DNA of 64,000 nt from Streptomyces tuirus (GTDB taxonomy: Bacteria; Actinomycetota; Actinomycetes; Streptomycetales; Streptomycetaceae). Shown here one piece after another: positions 35,222-44,772 of this stretch. The first letter of the stretch is position 1. Each line of letters starts with the position of its first letter. Made by a program: the position numbers and the translations under genes. Under the pieces are notes generated by a model. The model worked only from the letters and a program-made list of their open reading frames with translations. It was not told the DNA's origin and made no database searches. Location: contig JAGTPG010000002.1 in NCBI GenBank assembly GCA_018195615.1, positions 2,112,501-2,176,500 on the forward strand, in the 5' to 3' direction.

Positions 35222-36742
35222 ATGACTGCGCCGCACGCGCGCTACCGTCGCGCCGTCGCGATCCCGGCCGGGATGGCCATGGCCACGGCCCTCGCGTTCC
35301 TGCCGAACACCACCGCCACGGCCGCCGAGGACGCCCCCGCGGCGGTCTCGGCCGACGCGACCCCGCTGAGTTACGTCGTCAACGTCAAGCCGGGGCAGGG
35401 CACTTCGGCCTCCGTGAAGAAGGCCGTCGGCAAGGCCGGCGGCACGATCGTGACGTCGTACGACCAGATCGGCGTCATCGTCGTCCACTCCTCGAACCCC
35501 GACTTCGCCAAGAGCATCCGCAAGGTGCGCGGGGTGCAGTCGGCGGGGGCCACCCGCACCGCGCCGCTGCCCTCGGCGGCGACGACCGACCTGGGCACGC
35601 CCAAGGCGCTGAGCGCGGCCGAGGTCGCCCGGGCCGAGGCGCCCGCCGGGCAGGACCCGCTGGAGCCGCAGCAGTGGGACCTGCCCGCCATCAAGGCGGA
35701 CAAGGCGCACGAGAAGTCGCTGGGCAGCAAGAAGGTCACGGTCGCCGTGATCGACACCGGCGTGGACGACACCCACCCCGACATCGCGCCCAACTTCGAC
35801 CGTGCCGCCTCGGTCAACTGTGTCTCGGGCAAGCCGGACACGGCCGACGGGGCGTGGCGGCCCGGTGCCGCGGAGAGCCCGCACGGGACGCACGTGGCGG
35901 GTGAGATCGCCGCCGCCAAGAACGGCGTCGGCATGACCGGTGTCGCGCCCGGCGTGAAGGTCTCCGGCATCAAGGTGTCCAACCCGGACGGCTTCTTCTA
36001 CACGGAGGCCGTGGTGTGCGGCTTCGTGTGGGCGGCCGAGCACGGCGTCGATGTGACGAACAACAGCTATTACACCGACCCGTGGTACTTCAACTGCAAG
36101 GACGACCCGGACCAGAAGGCGCTCGTGGAGGCCGTCACGCGGGCCTCGCGGTACGCGGAGAAGAAGGGCGCGGTCAACGTCGCGGCGGCCGGCAACGAGA
36201 ATTACGACCTCGCGTCCGACGAGATCACCGACCCGTCGTCCCCGAACGACACCACGCCCGGCGACCGGGTCGTCGACCCGTCGAAGTGCCTCGACATACC
36301 GACCCAGCTCCCGGGTGTGGTCACGGTCGCGGCGACGGGCGCGAAGGGCATCAAGTCGTCCTTCTCCAACTACGGTCTGGGCGTCGCCGACATTGCCGCG
36401 CCGGGCGGCGACTCGACGTCCTACCAGAAGCCGGAGCCGCCGGCCACGAGCGGGCTGATCCTCGGCACGCTCCCGGGCGGCAAGTGGGGTTACATGGCCG
36501 GTACGTCGATGGCGTCCCCGCACGTCGCGGGCGTCGCCGCGCTCATCAAGTCGACGCACCCGTACGCGCCCCCGGCGCTGGTGAAGGCGCTGCTCTACGC
36601 GGAGGCCGACGCCAAGGCCTGCACGGACCCGTACGACATCGACGCCGACGGCAAGGTCGACGCGGTGTGCGAGGGCACGAAGAACCGCAACGGCTTCTAC
36701 GGCTGGGGCATCGCGGACGCGCTGGACGCGGTGACCAAGTAG
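35222..36742 (+). CDS. Secreted subtilisin-family serine protease (S8), second of a tandem pair
   Basis: This 506-residue protein is a paralogue of the preceding gene with the same order: signal peptide (MTAPHARYRRAVAIPAGMAM start), I9-like propeptide (YVVNVKPGQGTSASVKKAVG), and S8 domain with AVIDTGVDDTHPD, SPHGTHVAG and GTSMASPHVAG triad motifs. The pair arose by gene duplication; divergence is spread along the length. Both probably degrade proteins outside the cell during development or autolysis. The start ATG follows CTGGAGAC. A terminator follows at 36762. Confidence 0.94.
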   Translation: MTAPHARYRRAVAIPAGMAMATALAFLPNTTATAAEDAPAAVSADATPLSYVVNVKPGQGTSASVKKAVGKAGGTIVTSYDQIGVIVVHSSNPDFAKSIRKVRGVQSAGATRTAPLPSAATTDLGTPKALSAAEVARAEAPAGQDPLEPQQWDLPAIKADKAHEKSLGSKKVTVAVIDTGVDDTHPDIAPNFDRAASVNCVSGKPDTADGAWRPGAAESPHGTHVAGEIAAAKNGVGMTGVAPGVKVSGIKVSNPDGFFYTEAVVCGFVWAAEHGVDVTNNSYYTDPWYFNCKDDPDQKALVEAVTRASRYAEKKGAVNVAAAGNENYDLASDEITDPSSPNDTTPGDRVVDPSKCLDIPTQLPGVVTVAATGAKGIKSSFSNYGLGVADIAAPGGDSTSYQKPEPPATSGLILGTLPGGKWGYMAGTSMASPHVAGVAALIKSTHPYAPPALVKALLYAEADAKACTDPYDIDADGKVDAVCEGTKNRNGFYGWGIADALDAVTK

Positions 36743-36761
36743 AGCCCGTGTGAAGGCGGTC

Positions 36762-36791
36762 CGGGCCGGGCGGGGACACCCGCCCGGCCCG
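36762..36791. terminator. Terminator after the subtilase pair
   Basis: CGGGCCGGGCGGG pairs with CCCGCCCGGCCCG around a 4-base loop, 19 bases after the second protease stop. Confidence 0.85.
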
Positions 36792-36843
36792 CTGCGTTCG
36801 TCCGGGCTTGCCCGTTCGTGTGAAGGTTGGTGAAGATCTCGGG

Positions 36844-37874
36844 GTGAGCTTGACAAGACCCACGCCCGGGGCGGCCGACGCGCAAGGGCCCGTGCGGCGC
36901 ACCGGTGCGGGCCGGTCCGTCGCCCTGCTGGTGCTGCTGGCCCTGGCCGCGCTGATCCCGCTGCTCGGCCCGTCCACCGCGCTGCACGGCACCGGAGAGG
37001 CCGCCGCGCCCGGCGCCGGAGGCATAGCCCTGCTGCGCACCGTGCTGTTCGCGGCGCTGTGCATACCCTCGGCGAGCTGTTCGTGAACCGGCTGGCGCGC
37101 TCCGTGCCGGGCGGTGAGCAGACCGCCGGTCCACCGGTTGTGCCCCGCAGTTGGTCGCCCTTCGCGGCCGGCGCCGGTTTCGTCGCCGCCCTCGGACTCG
37201 CCTCGGTCGTGGCCACGGGCAATCTCGTCCCGGACGGTCTGGCGGATATCGACATCGGCGGGCTGTACGCGTCCCGGGACGGCAAGCTCGCGCTGCTGGA
37301 GGTCAACGCGTTCCTCGTGGCGGGGCTGTGTGCGGTGTCGCGCCGGCCTGCCACGCAGCTCTCGCCGCTGGCCGTCGTGGTCGTCGCGGAGGCGCTGCGC
37401 GCCCACCCCGCGACCGAGCACACCCCGCTGACCGGCTCGGGACTGACGCTCGTCCACCTGGCCTGTGCGTCGCTGTGGGTGGGCGGCCTGCTGCACGCGC
37501 TGCGGACCCTGCGGCTGTGGCACGGCCGGTACGGCACGGAGACGGGCGCCGCCCTGCTGGGCCGCTACGCGCGCGTGGCGGCCGTTCTGCTGGCCGCCAT
37601 CACCGCGACGGGCGTGTGGAGTTCGCTGCGCCGGATGCCGCCGGGGACGGTCCTGGAGCAGCTGACGGCGACGGCGTACGGGCGTGCCCTGCTCGCCAAG
37701 GTGCTCCTCGTGGCCGTGGTCGCCGCCCTCGCCGTGTGGGCACGGCGCCGGTTGCGCCGGGCGGCCGACCCGCTGACCGCGGTCACGCCGGCGCGGGCGG
37801 AGGTCGTCGCGCTGGGCCTGGCGGTCGCGGTGTCCGGACTGCTGACCGCCCTTCCGGTACCCATCCGCTGGTGA
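36844..37874 (+). CDS. CopD-family membrane protein (one frameshift)
   Basis: Two frames join to a protein of about 344 residues with eight or so membrane helices. The CopD domain is in the second half: LTLVHLACASLWVGGLLHALRTL with the conserved His, RYARVAAVLLAAITATGVWSSL and AYGRALLAKVLLVAVVAALA. CopD-type proteins take part in copper import or resistance. The break is at 37065-37070, where TACCCTC should read TACCCCTC: restoring one C turns IPSASCS-stop into IPLGELFVNRLA. The GTG at 36844 is a likely start. No CopC domain is present. Confidence 0.82.
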
Positions 37875-37877
37875 GCT

Positions 37878-38557
37878 TCAGACGGCGCGCATCTCGCCGT
37901 ACGTCGCGGCCGGTGCCCTGCGGGCGTTGAGGGCGCCCAGCGTGCCGCTGACGAGCAGGGCCTGCGCGGCGATGTACGTGAGCATGATCCAGAAGTCCGG
38001 CCGGGGCGGCTGCGGCCAGTCGGCGACACCGGTCGCGATCAGCGTGTCGGAGAGCAGGAAGAGCGCGCCGCCGAGTCCGGCGAAGAGGCCGAGCCGGATC
38101 CCGGCCCCGTACGCCATGGCCGTGAGCAGGAGGCTGTACGCGGCGACGGGCACCCGCAGATCCGCCGGCAGGTCCGGCCACAGCAGGGCCACGGTCGTGA
38201 CGAGGGCGGTGGCGTAGCCCAGGGCGAGCAGGCCCGCACGCGCGCGTGGGACCGCGTACCGGCTGCCGTACGTCGTGAACAGGACCAGGTAGCAGAGGTG
38301 TCCCGCGGCGAAGGAGGCCATGCCGGCGAGGAAGGCCGGCTCGGCGTCGGACAGCAGCAGGACGTCCCCGCCCCAGCCGAACAGCAGGGCGGCCAGGAGC
38401 GGCCGGGGCGCTCCGCGCAGGGCGGCCCAGAAGGCGAGGAGCGGCATCAGCAGGGGCTTGGCGACGGCATGCCCGGGGCGAAGCCGACCGCGAGGCAGAC
38501 GAGGTCGACGGCGACGGCGAGACCGAGGGCGGCGAGGAGCAGACGGGCGGAACTCAC
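37878..38557 (-). CDS. YhhN/TMEM86-family membrane protein (lysoplasmalogenase-like; one frameshift)
   Basis: About 226 residues and seven or eight membrane helices. The family motif KPLLMPLLAFW near residue 32 and the GDVLLLSDAEPAFLAGMASFAAGHLCYLVLF and FLLSDTLIA segments identify YhhN. Family members cleave lysoplasmalogen ether lipids in animals; the bacterial role is unclear. The GTG at 38557 opens VSSARLLLAALGLAVAVD; near 38471-38477 one G is missing, separating this N-terminus from the rest. The start overlaps the stop of the sterol-desaturase-type gene (GTGA), so the two are coupled. Confidence 0.85.
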
Positions 38558-39527
38558 GCCGAGGTGCTCTCGCCGACCGGCGTGTTCTTGGCGGCGGACA
38601 CGTCACCGTCCGCTGGGAGGCTCGCCGAAGCCACAGTCGGCACGTCACCGGCCGCTGGAGGATTCGCCGAGGCCACGTCCGGCGTCGCCGTCGAAGCCGG
38701 TGCGGGCCCCCACCCCGGTCCCCGGAACACCCGTCCCGCGCGCTCGCGCCAGTCTCGGGCCGCCTTCAGGTCCCTCGCGATGGACACGTACTCGTGCGTC
38801 GCCACCTTCAGCAGGTTGTACGTGCCGATGTTCTTGGTCAGTCCGTACACGGGCCGCACGGTCTCGGCGACGAAGGAGCCGAACAGCCGGTCCCACACGA
38901 TGAGGATGCCGCCGAAGTTGCGGTCGAGATAGCCGCCCTGGGAGGCGTGGTGGACCCGGTGGTGCGACGGGGTGTTGAAGACGAACTCGAACCACCGCGG
39001 CATCTTGTCGATCCGCTCGGTGTGGATCCAGAACTGGTAGACGAGGTTCGCGGAGGAGCAGAACGCGAGCGCGGCCGGGTGCACGCCGACGGCGATGAGG
39101 GGAGGTAGAACGGCCACACCGTCAGGGACGTCCAGGGCTGGCGCAACGCGGTGGTGAAGTTGAACTTCCGGCTGGAGTGGTGGACGACGTGGCAGGCCCA
39201 CAGGATGCGGATGACGTGGTGGCCGCGGTGGGACCAGTAGTAGAAGAAGTCCTGCGCGAGCAGCATCAGCGGGACGGTCCACCACAGAACGGGCACGCGC
39301 AGGGGCGTCAGTTCGTAGAGGGCCGTGTAGACGGCGACGATCGGGATCTTCCAGAGGAAGTCGAAGACGAGGCTCCCGAGCCCCATGCCGACACTCGTCG
39401 CGGCGTCCTTCGCCTCGTAGCCCTCCGCGTCCTCGTCGGGATGGAGCCGGTAGCTCACCATCTCGACCACGGTGAGCAGCACGAACGCGGGTATGGACCA
39501 CAGCACGACATCGGGCAGGTTCGGCAT
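38554..39527 (-). CDS. Sterol desaturase / fatty acid hydroxylase family membrane protein (one frameshift)
   Basis: About 323 residues with several membrane helices and the di-iron histidine clusters of the family: YYWSHRGHH, HVVHHSSRKFN and FNTPSHHRVHHASQ. These enzymes hydroxylate or desaturate lipids. The Pro/Ala-rich C-terminal 60 residues are extra. At about 39101-39106 one C is missing; restoring it joins LTVWPFYLP to LIAVGVHPAALAF. The ATG at 39527 gives MPNLPDVVLWSIPA. It forms a two-gene operon with the YhhN-type gene, so both may act on the same membrane lipids. Confidence 0.87.
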
Positions 39528-39583
39528 GCCTGCACCGTAGGTCCGCCGTCCCGCCTCGACCAGACGTTGTTACCCACAAGTAT

Positions 39584-39594
39584 TACCGACGGTA
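39584..39594. promoter_or_regulatory. Short palindrome in the divergent spacer
   Basis: TACCG-A-CGGTA is an 11-base palindrome in the 285-base spacer between the desaturase-type and exonuclease genes. TetR-family operators often look like this, but no TetR gene is adjacent. No other element or gene is recognised in 39528-39812. Confidence 0.3.
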
Positions 39595-39812
39595 CGCGCT
39601 TGCTTATTGGCGATCTCCACCAATCCCGGTACGGCGGCTTCCTCTCACTCGGCTTCACCGAGGACCGCCGCCGGCTGATTCACCTGAGCATCGATCAGAC
39701 GTACGCCTCGCGAACGGACAGACCGGACAAGGCGCCTGAGGGGCGTCGGGAGGGGCGGATGAGCGCACCTGTCGGACGGTGGTGTCAGTCGTGGCCCGTA
39801 TCCTCAGGGACC

Positions 39813-40813
39813 ATGCTCGAAGACCTGACGACCGCAGTGCCCTCTCCCCCGTCGTGGCCGACCGCGTATCCCAAGGGATACGCGGTCGTTGACGTGGAGA
39901 CCACGGGCCTGGCCCGGGACGACCGCATCATCTCCGCGGCCGTCTACCGGCTGGACGCGCGCGGCGAGGTCGAGGACCACTGGTACACGACGGTCAACCC
40001 GGAGCGGGACCCCGGCCCGGTGTGGATCCACGGACTGACGAGCGAGGCACTCGAGGGCGCGCCCCTCTTCCAGGACATCGCCGAGGAGTTCACGACGCGG
40101 CTGGAGGGGCGCGTGCTCGTCGCGCACAACGCCGTCTTCGACTGGCAGATGATCGCCCGCGAGTACGCCCGCGCGGAGCGCGAGGCTCCGGTGCGGCAGC
40201 GGCTGTGCACCATCGCACTCTCCAAGGAGCTCGGACTGCCGCTGCCCAACCACAAGCTGGAGTCCCTCGCCGCGCACTTCGGCGTCGTCCAGCGGCGGGC
40301 GCACCACGCGCTGGACGACGCGCGGGTGCTGGCGGAGGCGTTCCGGCCCAGCCTCAGGGCCGCCGCGGCCGGCGGCGTGCGGCTGCCGCTGCTCGAGTGC
40401 CGACCCCTGACCGAGTGGTCGGACCGCCCTGCCACGCCCCGCATCGGGCAGCAGGGGGGCGGCCGGGGGTACGGCGGCTACCGCCCAGCAGTTGGCGCCC
40501 CTCCCGGAAGCGCCCCGCCTGCCCCTACCCCAACCCGGGGCGGTACGAGGCGGGCAGGCGGCTCAAGCAGGGCATGCGGGTCGCCTTCTCCGGCGACACA
40601 TCGGTCGAACGCGAACTGCTGGAGGACCGCGCGACCGAGGCCGGGCTGCATGTGGCCACCAGCCTGTCCCGGCTGACCAGCCTGCTCGTGACCAACGACC
40701 CGGACTCGGGCACGTCCAAGGTGGTCAAGGCCCGGCAGTTCGGTACGCCGATCGTGGACGAGGCGGCGTTCGGGCAACTCCTCGCGGATGTGGAGCCGGC
40801 GTCGCAGGGGTGA
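39813..40813 (+). CDS. DEDDh 3'-5' exonuclease (DnaQ-like; one frameshift)
   Basis: About 333 residues. The exonuclease domain (residues 18-185) shows YAVVDVETTGLARDD (DxE), LVAHNAVFDWQMI and HHALDDARVLAEAF (HxxxD), the DEDDh set of polymerase III epsilon-like enzymes. The C-terminal part, RLKQGMRVAFSGDTSVERE to LTSLLVTNDPDSGTSKVVKA, is a BRCT-like domain. The two parts are in different frames, and one base is missing somewhere in 40440-40515. The ATG at 39813 follows CAGGGA. It is probably a repair or proofreading exonuclease. Confidence 0.86.
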
Positions 40814-40921
40814 CCACGAGCGGGCGGGCGCCGCGGGGGTGACCGTACGGACGGGTGATTGGCGGGCGACTCGCCCGGTGACCGCTCGCCCGGGCCGGGG
40901 TGACGGCTCACCCTGTGGCGC

Positions 40922-41154
40922 ATGGCGACTTGTGAGGTATGCGGCAATCAGTACGGAATGACCTTCGAGGTGCATGCGCAGGGAGCAGTGCACGTCTTCG
41001 ACTGCTTCGCCTGCGCGATCCACCGCATGGCCCCCATCTGCGAGCACTGCCGGGTGCAGATCATCGGCCAGGGCGTCGAGGTCGAGGGCAGTGGTACTGC
41101 GGTGCGCACTGTGCCCGCGCGGAGGGAAAGGTGGGCATCGTCGACAAGGTGTGA
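40922..41154 (+). CDS. Small zinc-ribbon protein (one frameshift)
   Basis: About 77 residues with four CxxC or HxxC type pairs: CEVCGNQYG, DCFACAIHRM, CEHCRVQI and, after correction, WYCGAHCARAEG. This is a small metal-binding protein of a conserved Streptomyces type, possibly LIM-like; partner unknown. As given, a missing G at about 41086-41089 (GAGGGCAGTGG) sends the frame to 41170; adding it restores the last Cys pair and the stop at 41152-41154. There is no signal peptide. A strong hairpin follows at 41175. Confidence 0.8.
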
Positions 41155-41174
41155 CCCCGTACCCGCCTGAATGC

Positions 41175-41205
41175 ACCCCACGACCGAGTTGTACGGTCGT
41201 GGGGT
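41175..41205 (+). terminator. Perfect 12-bp hairpin at the SURF1 start
   Basis: ACCCCACGACCG (41175-41186) and CGGTCGTGGGGT (41194-41205) form a perfect stem with a 7-base loop. It lies 21 bases after the zinc-ribbon stop, so it can end that transcript, but no T run follows. Its right arm includes the first two bases of the likely SURF1 GTG, so in a longer mRNA it would hide that start. Confidence 0.7.
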
Positions 41206-42001
41206 GTACCGCTTCCTGATGTCCCGGCAGTGGGTGATCCTCACGCTGATCGCCCTGCTTCTCATCCCCACGATGATCAGGCTGGGCATCTGGCAGATGC
41301 ATCGCTACGAGGAGCGCACCGCCCGGAACCAGCTGGTCACCGACGCGCTGGCCGCGAAGCCGGTGCCCGTGGAGACGCTGACCGAGCCGGGGCACACCGT
41401 CACCAGCGCCGAGCGCTACCGCACGGTGACCGCGAAGGGCCGCTTCGACACCGAGGACGAGGTCGTCGTCCGCCGCCGCACCAACGCCGACGACGAGGTC
41501 GGCTACCACGTCCTGACGCCGTTCGTCCTCGACGACGGCAAGGTCCTGCTGGTCAACCGGGGCTGGATCCCCTCGGACGGCCCGAGCCAGACCGCGTTCC
41601 CCAAGGTTCCCGCCCCGCCGAGCGGCGAGGTCACCGTCACGGGCCGGCTGATGCCCGACGAGACGACCGCGGCGAGCGGCATCAAGAACCTCCAGGGGCT
41701 GCCGGACCGGCAGATCATGCTGATCAACAGCGGGCAGGAGGCACGCCGCCTGGACGCCCAGGTGCTCGGCGGTTACATCGCGCAGACCGCGCCCGAGCCC
41801 AAGGGCGACACCCCCGAACTGCTCGGCAACCCCGGCAAGGAGGACGCGGCGCTGAACTACGCGTACGCCGTCCAGTGGTGGCTGTTCTCCGCCGCGGTCC
41901 CGGTCGGCTGGGTGATCCTGGCCCGCCGCGAGGCCCGGGAACGGGCACAGGCAGCGGCCGCTGCCACCGACTCCGAGGAGACGGAACCGGCGACGGTGTA
42001 G
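41204..42001 (+). CDS. SURF1-family cytochrome c oxidase assembly protein
   Basis: This 265-residue membrane protein has two helices, one at the N-terminus (about residues 6-24, SRQWVILTLIALLLIPTMI) and one near the C-terminus (about 226-245), flanking an extracytoplasmic domain. Family motifs are LGIWQMHRYEER, RYRTVTAKGRF, HVLTPFVLDDGKVLLVNRGWIP and the SGI..LQGLPDRQ region. SURF1 helps haem a insertion into subunit I of the aa3 oxidase. The GTG at 41204 fits homologues (MYRFLxSRQWV); the ATG at 41171 lies before the hairpin and is the alternative. Confidence 0.9.
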   Translation: MYRFLMSRQWVILTLIALLLIPTMIRLGIWQMHRYEERTARNQLVTDALAAKPVPVETLTEPGHTVTSAERYRTVTAKGRFDTEDEVVVRRRTNADDEVGYHVLTPFVLDDGKVLLVNRGWIPSDGPSQTAFPKVPAPPSGEVTVTGRLMPDETTAASGIKNLQGLPDRQIMLINSGQEARRLDAQVLGGYIAQTAPEPKGDTPELLGNPGKEDAALNYAYAVQWWLFSAAVPVGWVILARREARERAQAAAAATDSEETEPATV

Positions 42002-42043
42002 CCGACCGGCCCGTACCCGGCCGCCCCACGGCACACCGCCACC

Positions 42044-42434
42044 GGCACGCTTCCCGCCGGATCCGCAGCACCCTCGCGGCCGGAACGCTTCCCGCCGGAT
42101 TTGCGGCACCCCCGGCCGGGACGCTCCGCGCCGGACCCGCAGCGCCCCGCCGCGACACTTCCGCCCGATCGCCAGCCCCCCGGGCCGGGACGCCTCCGGT
42201 CTCATCCGCAGGGACACTTACCGCCCCCATCCGCGACGCCCCCAGCCCGGCACGCAGCACCACCGCCGGGACGCATCGCACCCGATCCGCAGCACCACCG
42301 CCGGGACGCACCCCACCCGATCCGCAGCACCCCCGGCCGGGACGCTCCGCGCCGGATTCGCAGCGCCCCCGCCGCGACACTTCCCCGACCCCATCCGACG
42401 CCCCCGGCCCGGCACGCATCCGGTCGCAGCCGCG
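42044..42434. repeat. Minisatellite-like array, about 35-bp units
   Basis: About twelve imperfect head-to-tail units, most 34-38 bases, with consensus close to GGGACGCTCCGCGCCGGATC followed by CGCAGCACCCCCGGCC. Clear units start at 42044, 42082, 42118, 42152, 42211, 42268, 42303, 42339, 42374 and 42411; those at 42187 and 42249 are shortened. A higher-order period is visible: the block at 42118-42186 is repeated, with few changes, at 42339-42410 (221 bases apart). The whole stretch 42002-42456 holds no gene I can support on either strand, although several frames stay open. Confidence 0.85.
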
Positions 42435-42456
42435 TCCCGGTCGGCACAGGCCTCTG

Positions 42457-42564
42457 TCAGCAGCACCTCCCCTGCCTGCACTCCTCCCGGTGCAGGCGGT
42501 TCAGTACCTGCGTCAGTTCCCGGACGTACCAGCGCACGGCCCGGGCCCAGCGCACCGCCCTCAC
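42457..42564 (-). CDS. Tiny CstA-coupled peptide (shortened YbdD/YjiX-like)
   Basis: A 35-residue frame, VRAVRWARAVRWYVRELTQV and then NRLHREECRQGRCC after one Leu, begins at a GTG whose GTGA overlaps the cstA stop. In many bacteria cstA is followed by the 60-70-residue YbdD/YjiX gene, whose N-terminus has a WYxRELTG motif. This peptide keeps the WYVRELT piece and the end QGRCC but lacks about 30 central residues. I infer a shortened relative. The repeat array begins 23 bases beyond its stop. Its short length makes translation uncertain. Confidence 0.55.
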   Translation of the reverse strand: MRAVRWARAVRWYVRELTQVLNRLHREECRQGRCC

Positions 42565-44707
42565 GAGCGTGCTCCCACCAGCGGCTCGGCCGGCTCGCCG
42601 GGTACGTCGATGCGGGACTCGACGTACGGCGCCTCGGTCGTCGGCAGCGGGCCCGGGCCCTGATGGCCCGGACGCACACCACCGCGGCGTTGACGAGCAC
42701 CACCGCGACCAGCAGCAGGAACAGCGCGATCAGCACACCGTCGACCGTGGAGTTGGTCACCACGGTGCGCATGTCGTCGAGGCTCTTGGCCGGCGGCAGG
42801 ATCTGCCCGGCGTCGATGGCATCGGCGTACCGCGCCCGCTGGGCGAAGAAGCCGATCTTCGGGTCGTCCGAGAAGATCTTCTGCCAGCCCGCCGTGAAGG
42901 TGATCGCGACGACCCAGCCGAGCGGGACGCCGGTGACCCAGGCCCAGCGCAGCCGGCCGGACTTGATCAGGACGGTGGTGCACACGGCCAGGGCGATCGC
43001 GGCGAGGAGCTGGTTGGCGATGCCGAAGAGCGGGAAGAGCTGGTTGATCCCGCCGAGCGGATCCGTGGCGCCGGTGTAGAGGAAGTAGCCCCAGGCCAGC
43101 ACGACGAGGGCGCTGCACAGCCAGATGCCCGGCTTCCAGTTGACCCGGCCGATCGGCTTCCAGACGTTGCCGAGCATGTCCTGGAGCATGAAACGGCCGA
43201 CCCGGGTGCCCGCGTCCACCGTCGTCAGGATGAACAGCGCCTCGAACATGATCGCGAAGTGGTACCAGAAGGCCTTCATCGCGGCGCCGCCGAAGACCCC
43301 GGAGAAGATCTCCGACATGCCGACCGCCAGGGTCGGCGCCCCGCCGGAGCGAGCGATCAGCGTCTGTTCCTCCACGGCCTTGGCGGCCTGGGTGAGCTGG
43401 TCGGGAGTGATGGTGAAGCCGAGGCCGGCGACGGCGTGGGAGGCGGACTCGGCCGTCGTGCCGAGGAGGGCCGCCGGGGCGTTCATGGCGTAGTAGAGGC
43501 CCGGCTCCAGGGTCGCCGCGGCGATCAGCGCCATGATCGCCACGAACGACTCCATCAGCATGGCGCCGTAACCGATCATCCGGACCTGGGATTCCTTCTG
43601 GATGAGCTTCGGAGTGGTCCCGGAGGAGACCAGCGCGTGGAAGCCGGACAGCGCGCCGCAGGCGATCGTGATGAAGAGGAACGGGAAGAGCGCGCCCGCG
43701 AAGACGGGCCCGGCGCCCGAGGAGGCGAAGTCGCTCACGGCGTCCGTACGCAGCACCGGCGCGGCGACGACCACGCCGACCGCGAGCAGGGCGATGGTGC
43801 CGATCTTCATGAAGGTGGAGAGGTAGTCGCGCGGCGCGAGCAGCATCCACACCGGCAGGACGGAGGCCACGAAGCCGTAGCCGACGAGGCAGACGACGAG
43901 GGTGGTGGGGCTGAGGGTGAAGGCGGAGGCCAGTGAGGACTCCTGGACCCAGCTGCCGCCGACGATCGCGAGCAGCAGCAGGACCACTCCGATCAGGCTG
44001 GTCTCGACGACCCGCCCGGGCCGGATGACGTGCAGCCAGAAGCCCATGAACAGGGCGATGGGGATGGTCATCGCGACGGAGAAGGTGCCCCAGGGGCTGT
44101 GGGCGAGGGCGTTGACGACGACCAGCGCGAGCACACCCAGCAGGATGATCATGATGGCGAACACGGCGATCAGAGCGGCGGCCCCGCCGGCCCGTCCGAT
44201 CTCGTCCCGGGCCATCTGCCCGAGCGACGTGCCGTCCCTGCGCATCGACAGGAACAGCACGACCATGTCCTGCACCGCACCCGCGAAGATCACCCCCGCC
44301 ACGATCCACAGCGTCCCGGGCAGGTATCCCATCTGGGCCGCGAGAACCGGCCCGACGAGTGGTCCCGCGCCGGCGATGGCGGCGAAGTGGTGGCCGAGCA
44401 GCACCCGGCGGTCGGTGGGGTGGAAGTCGACGCCGTCCTCGAGGCGCTCGGCGGGAGTGGCCCGGCGGTCGTCCGGCTGCAGGACGCGGCGGGAGATGAA
44501 CCGGGAGTAGAAGCGGTAGGCGATGGCGTACGAGCCGAGTGCTGCGACCACCAGCCAGACCGCGGAGATCCGCTCGCCACGGGCCAGGGCGAGCACCCCC
44601 CAGGCGACCGCGCCGAGCAGGGAGACGGCGGTCCACGTCAGAATCATTCTCGTTCGGGACTTTTCCGGCGCCTTCGGGCCGGATTCGGGCAGGGCTGATG
44701 CGGGCAT
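42561..44707 (-). CDS. Carbon starvation protein CstA-type peptide/pyruvate transporter (one frameshift)
   Basis: About 716 residues with some sixteen to eighteen membrane helices. CstA motifs include DDRRATPAERLEDGVDFHPT, FAAIAGAGPLVGPVLAAQMGYLPGTLWI, FMGFWLHVIRPG and GGINQLFPLFGIANQLLAAIAL. CstA proteins import peptides or pyruvate under carbon shortage. Near 42650-42658 one G is missing in the GGGCCCGGG run; restoring it gives the tail LPTTEAPYVESRIDVPGE and the stop at 42561. The ATG at 44707 (MPASALPESGPK) gives the best start; an ATG six codons upstream is possible. Confidence 0.9.
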
Positions 44708-44772
44708 GGCGGCTCCTCGCCTCAACAGGTGTGCGAAAAAAAGGGGGTTCGATCACGCACGGGGAGTGCGGA

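Noticed and set aside
33572..36742. Single 1056-residue + strand frame across both subtilases
   Set aside because: The first 540 residues are out of frame with the first protease; only the part from 35222 is a protein.
42101..43936. 611-residue + strand frame through the repeat array and antisense to cstA
   Set aside because: It is formed by the repeats (open in several frames) and by the complement of cstA; no start signal.
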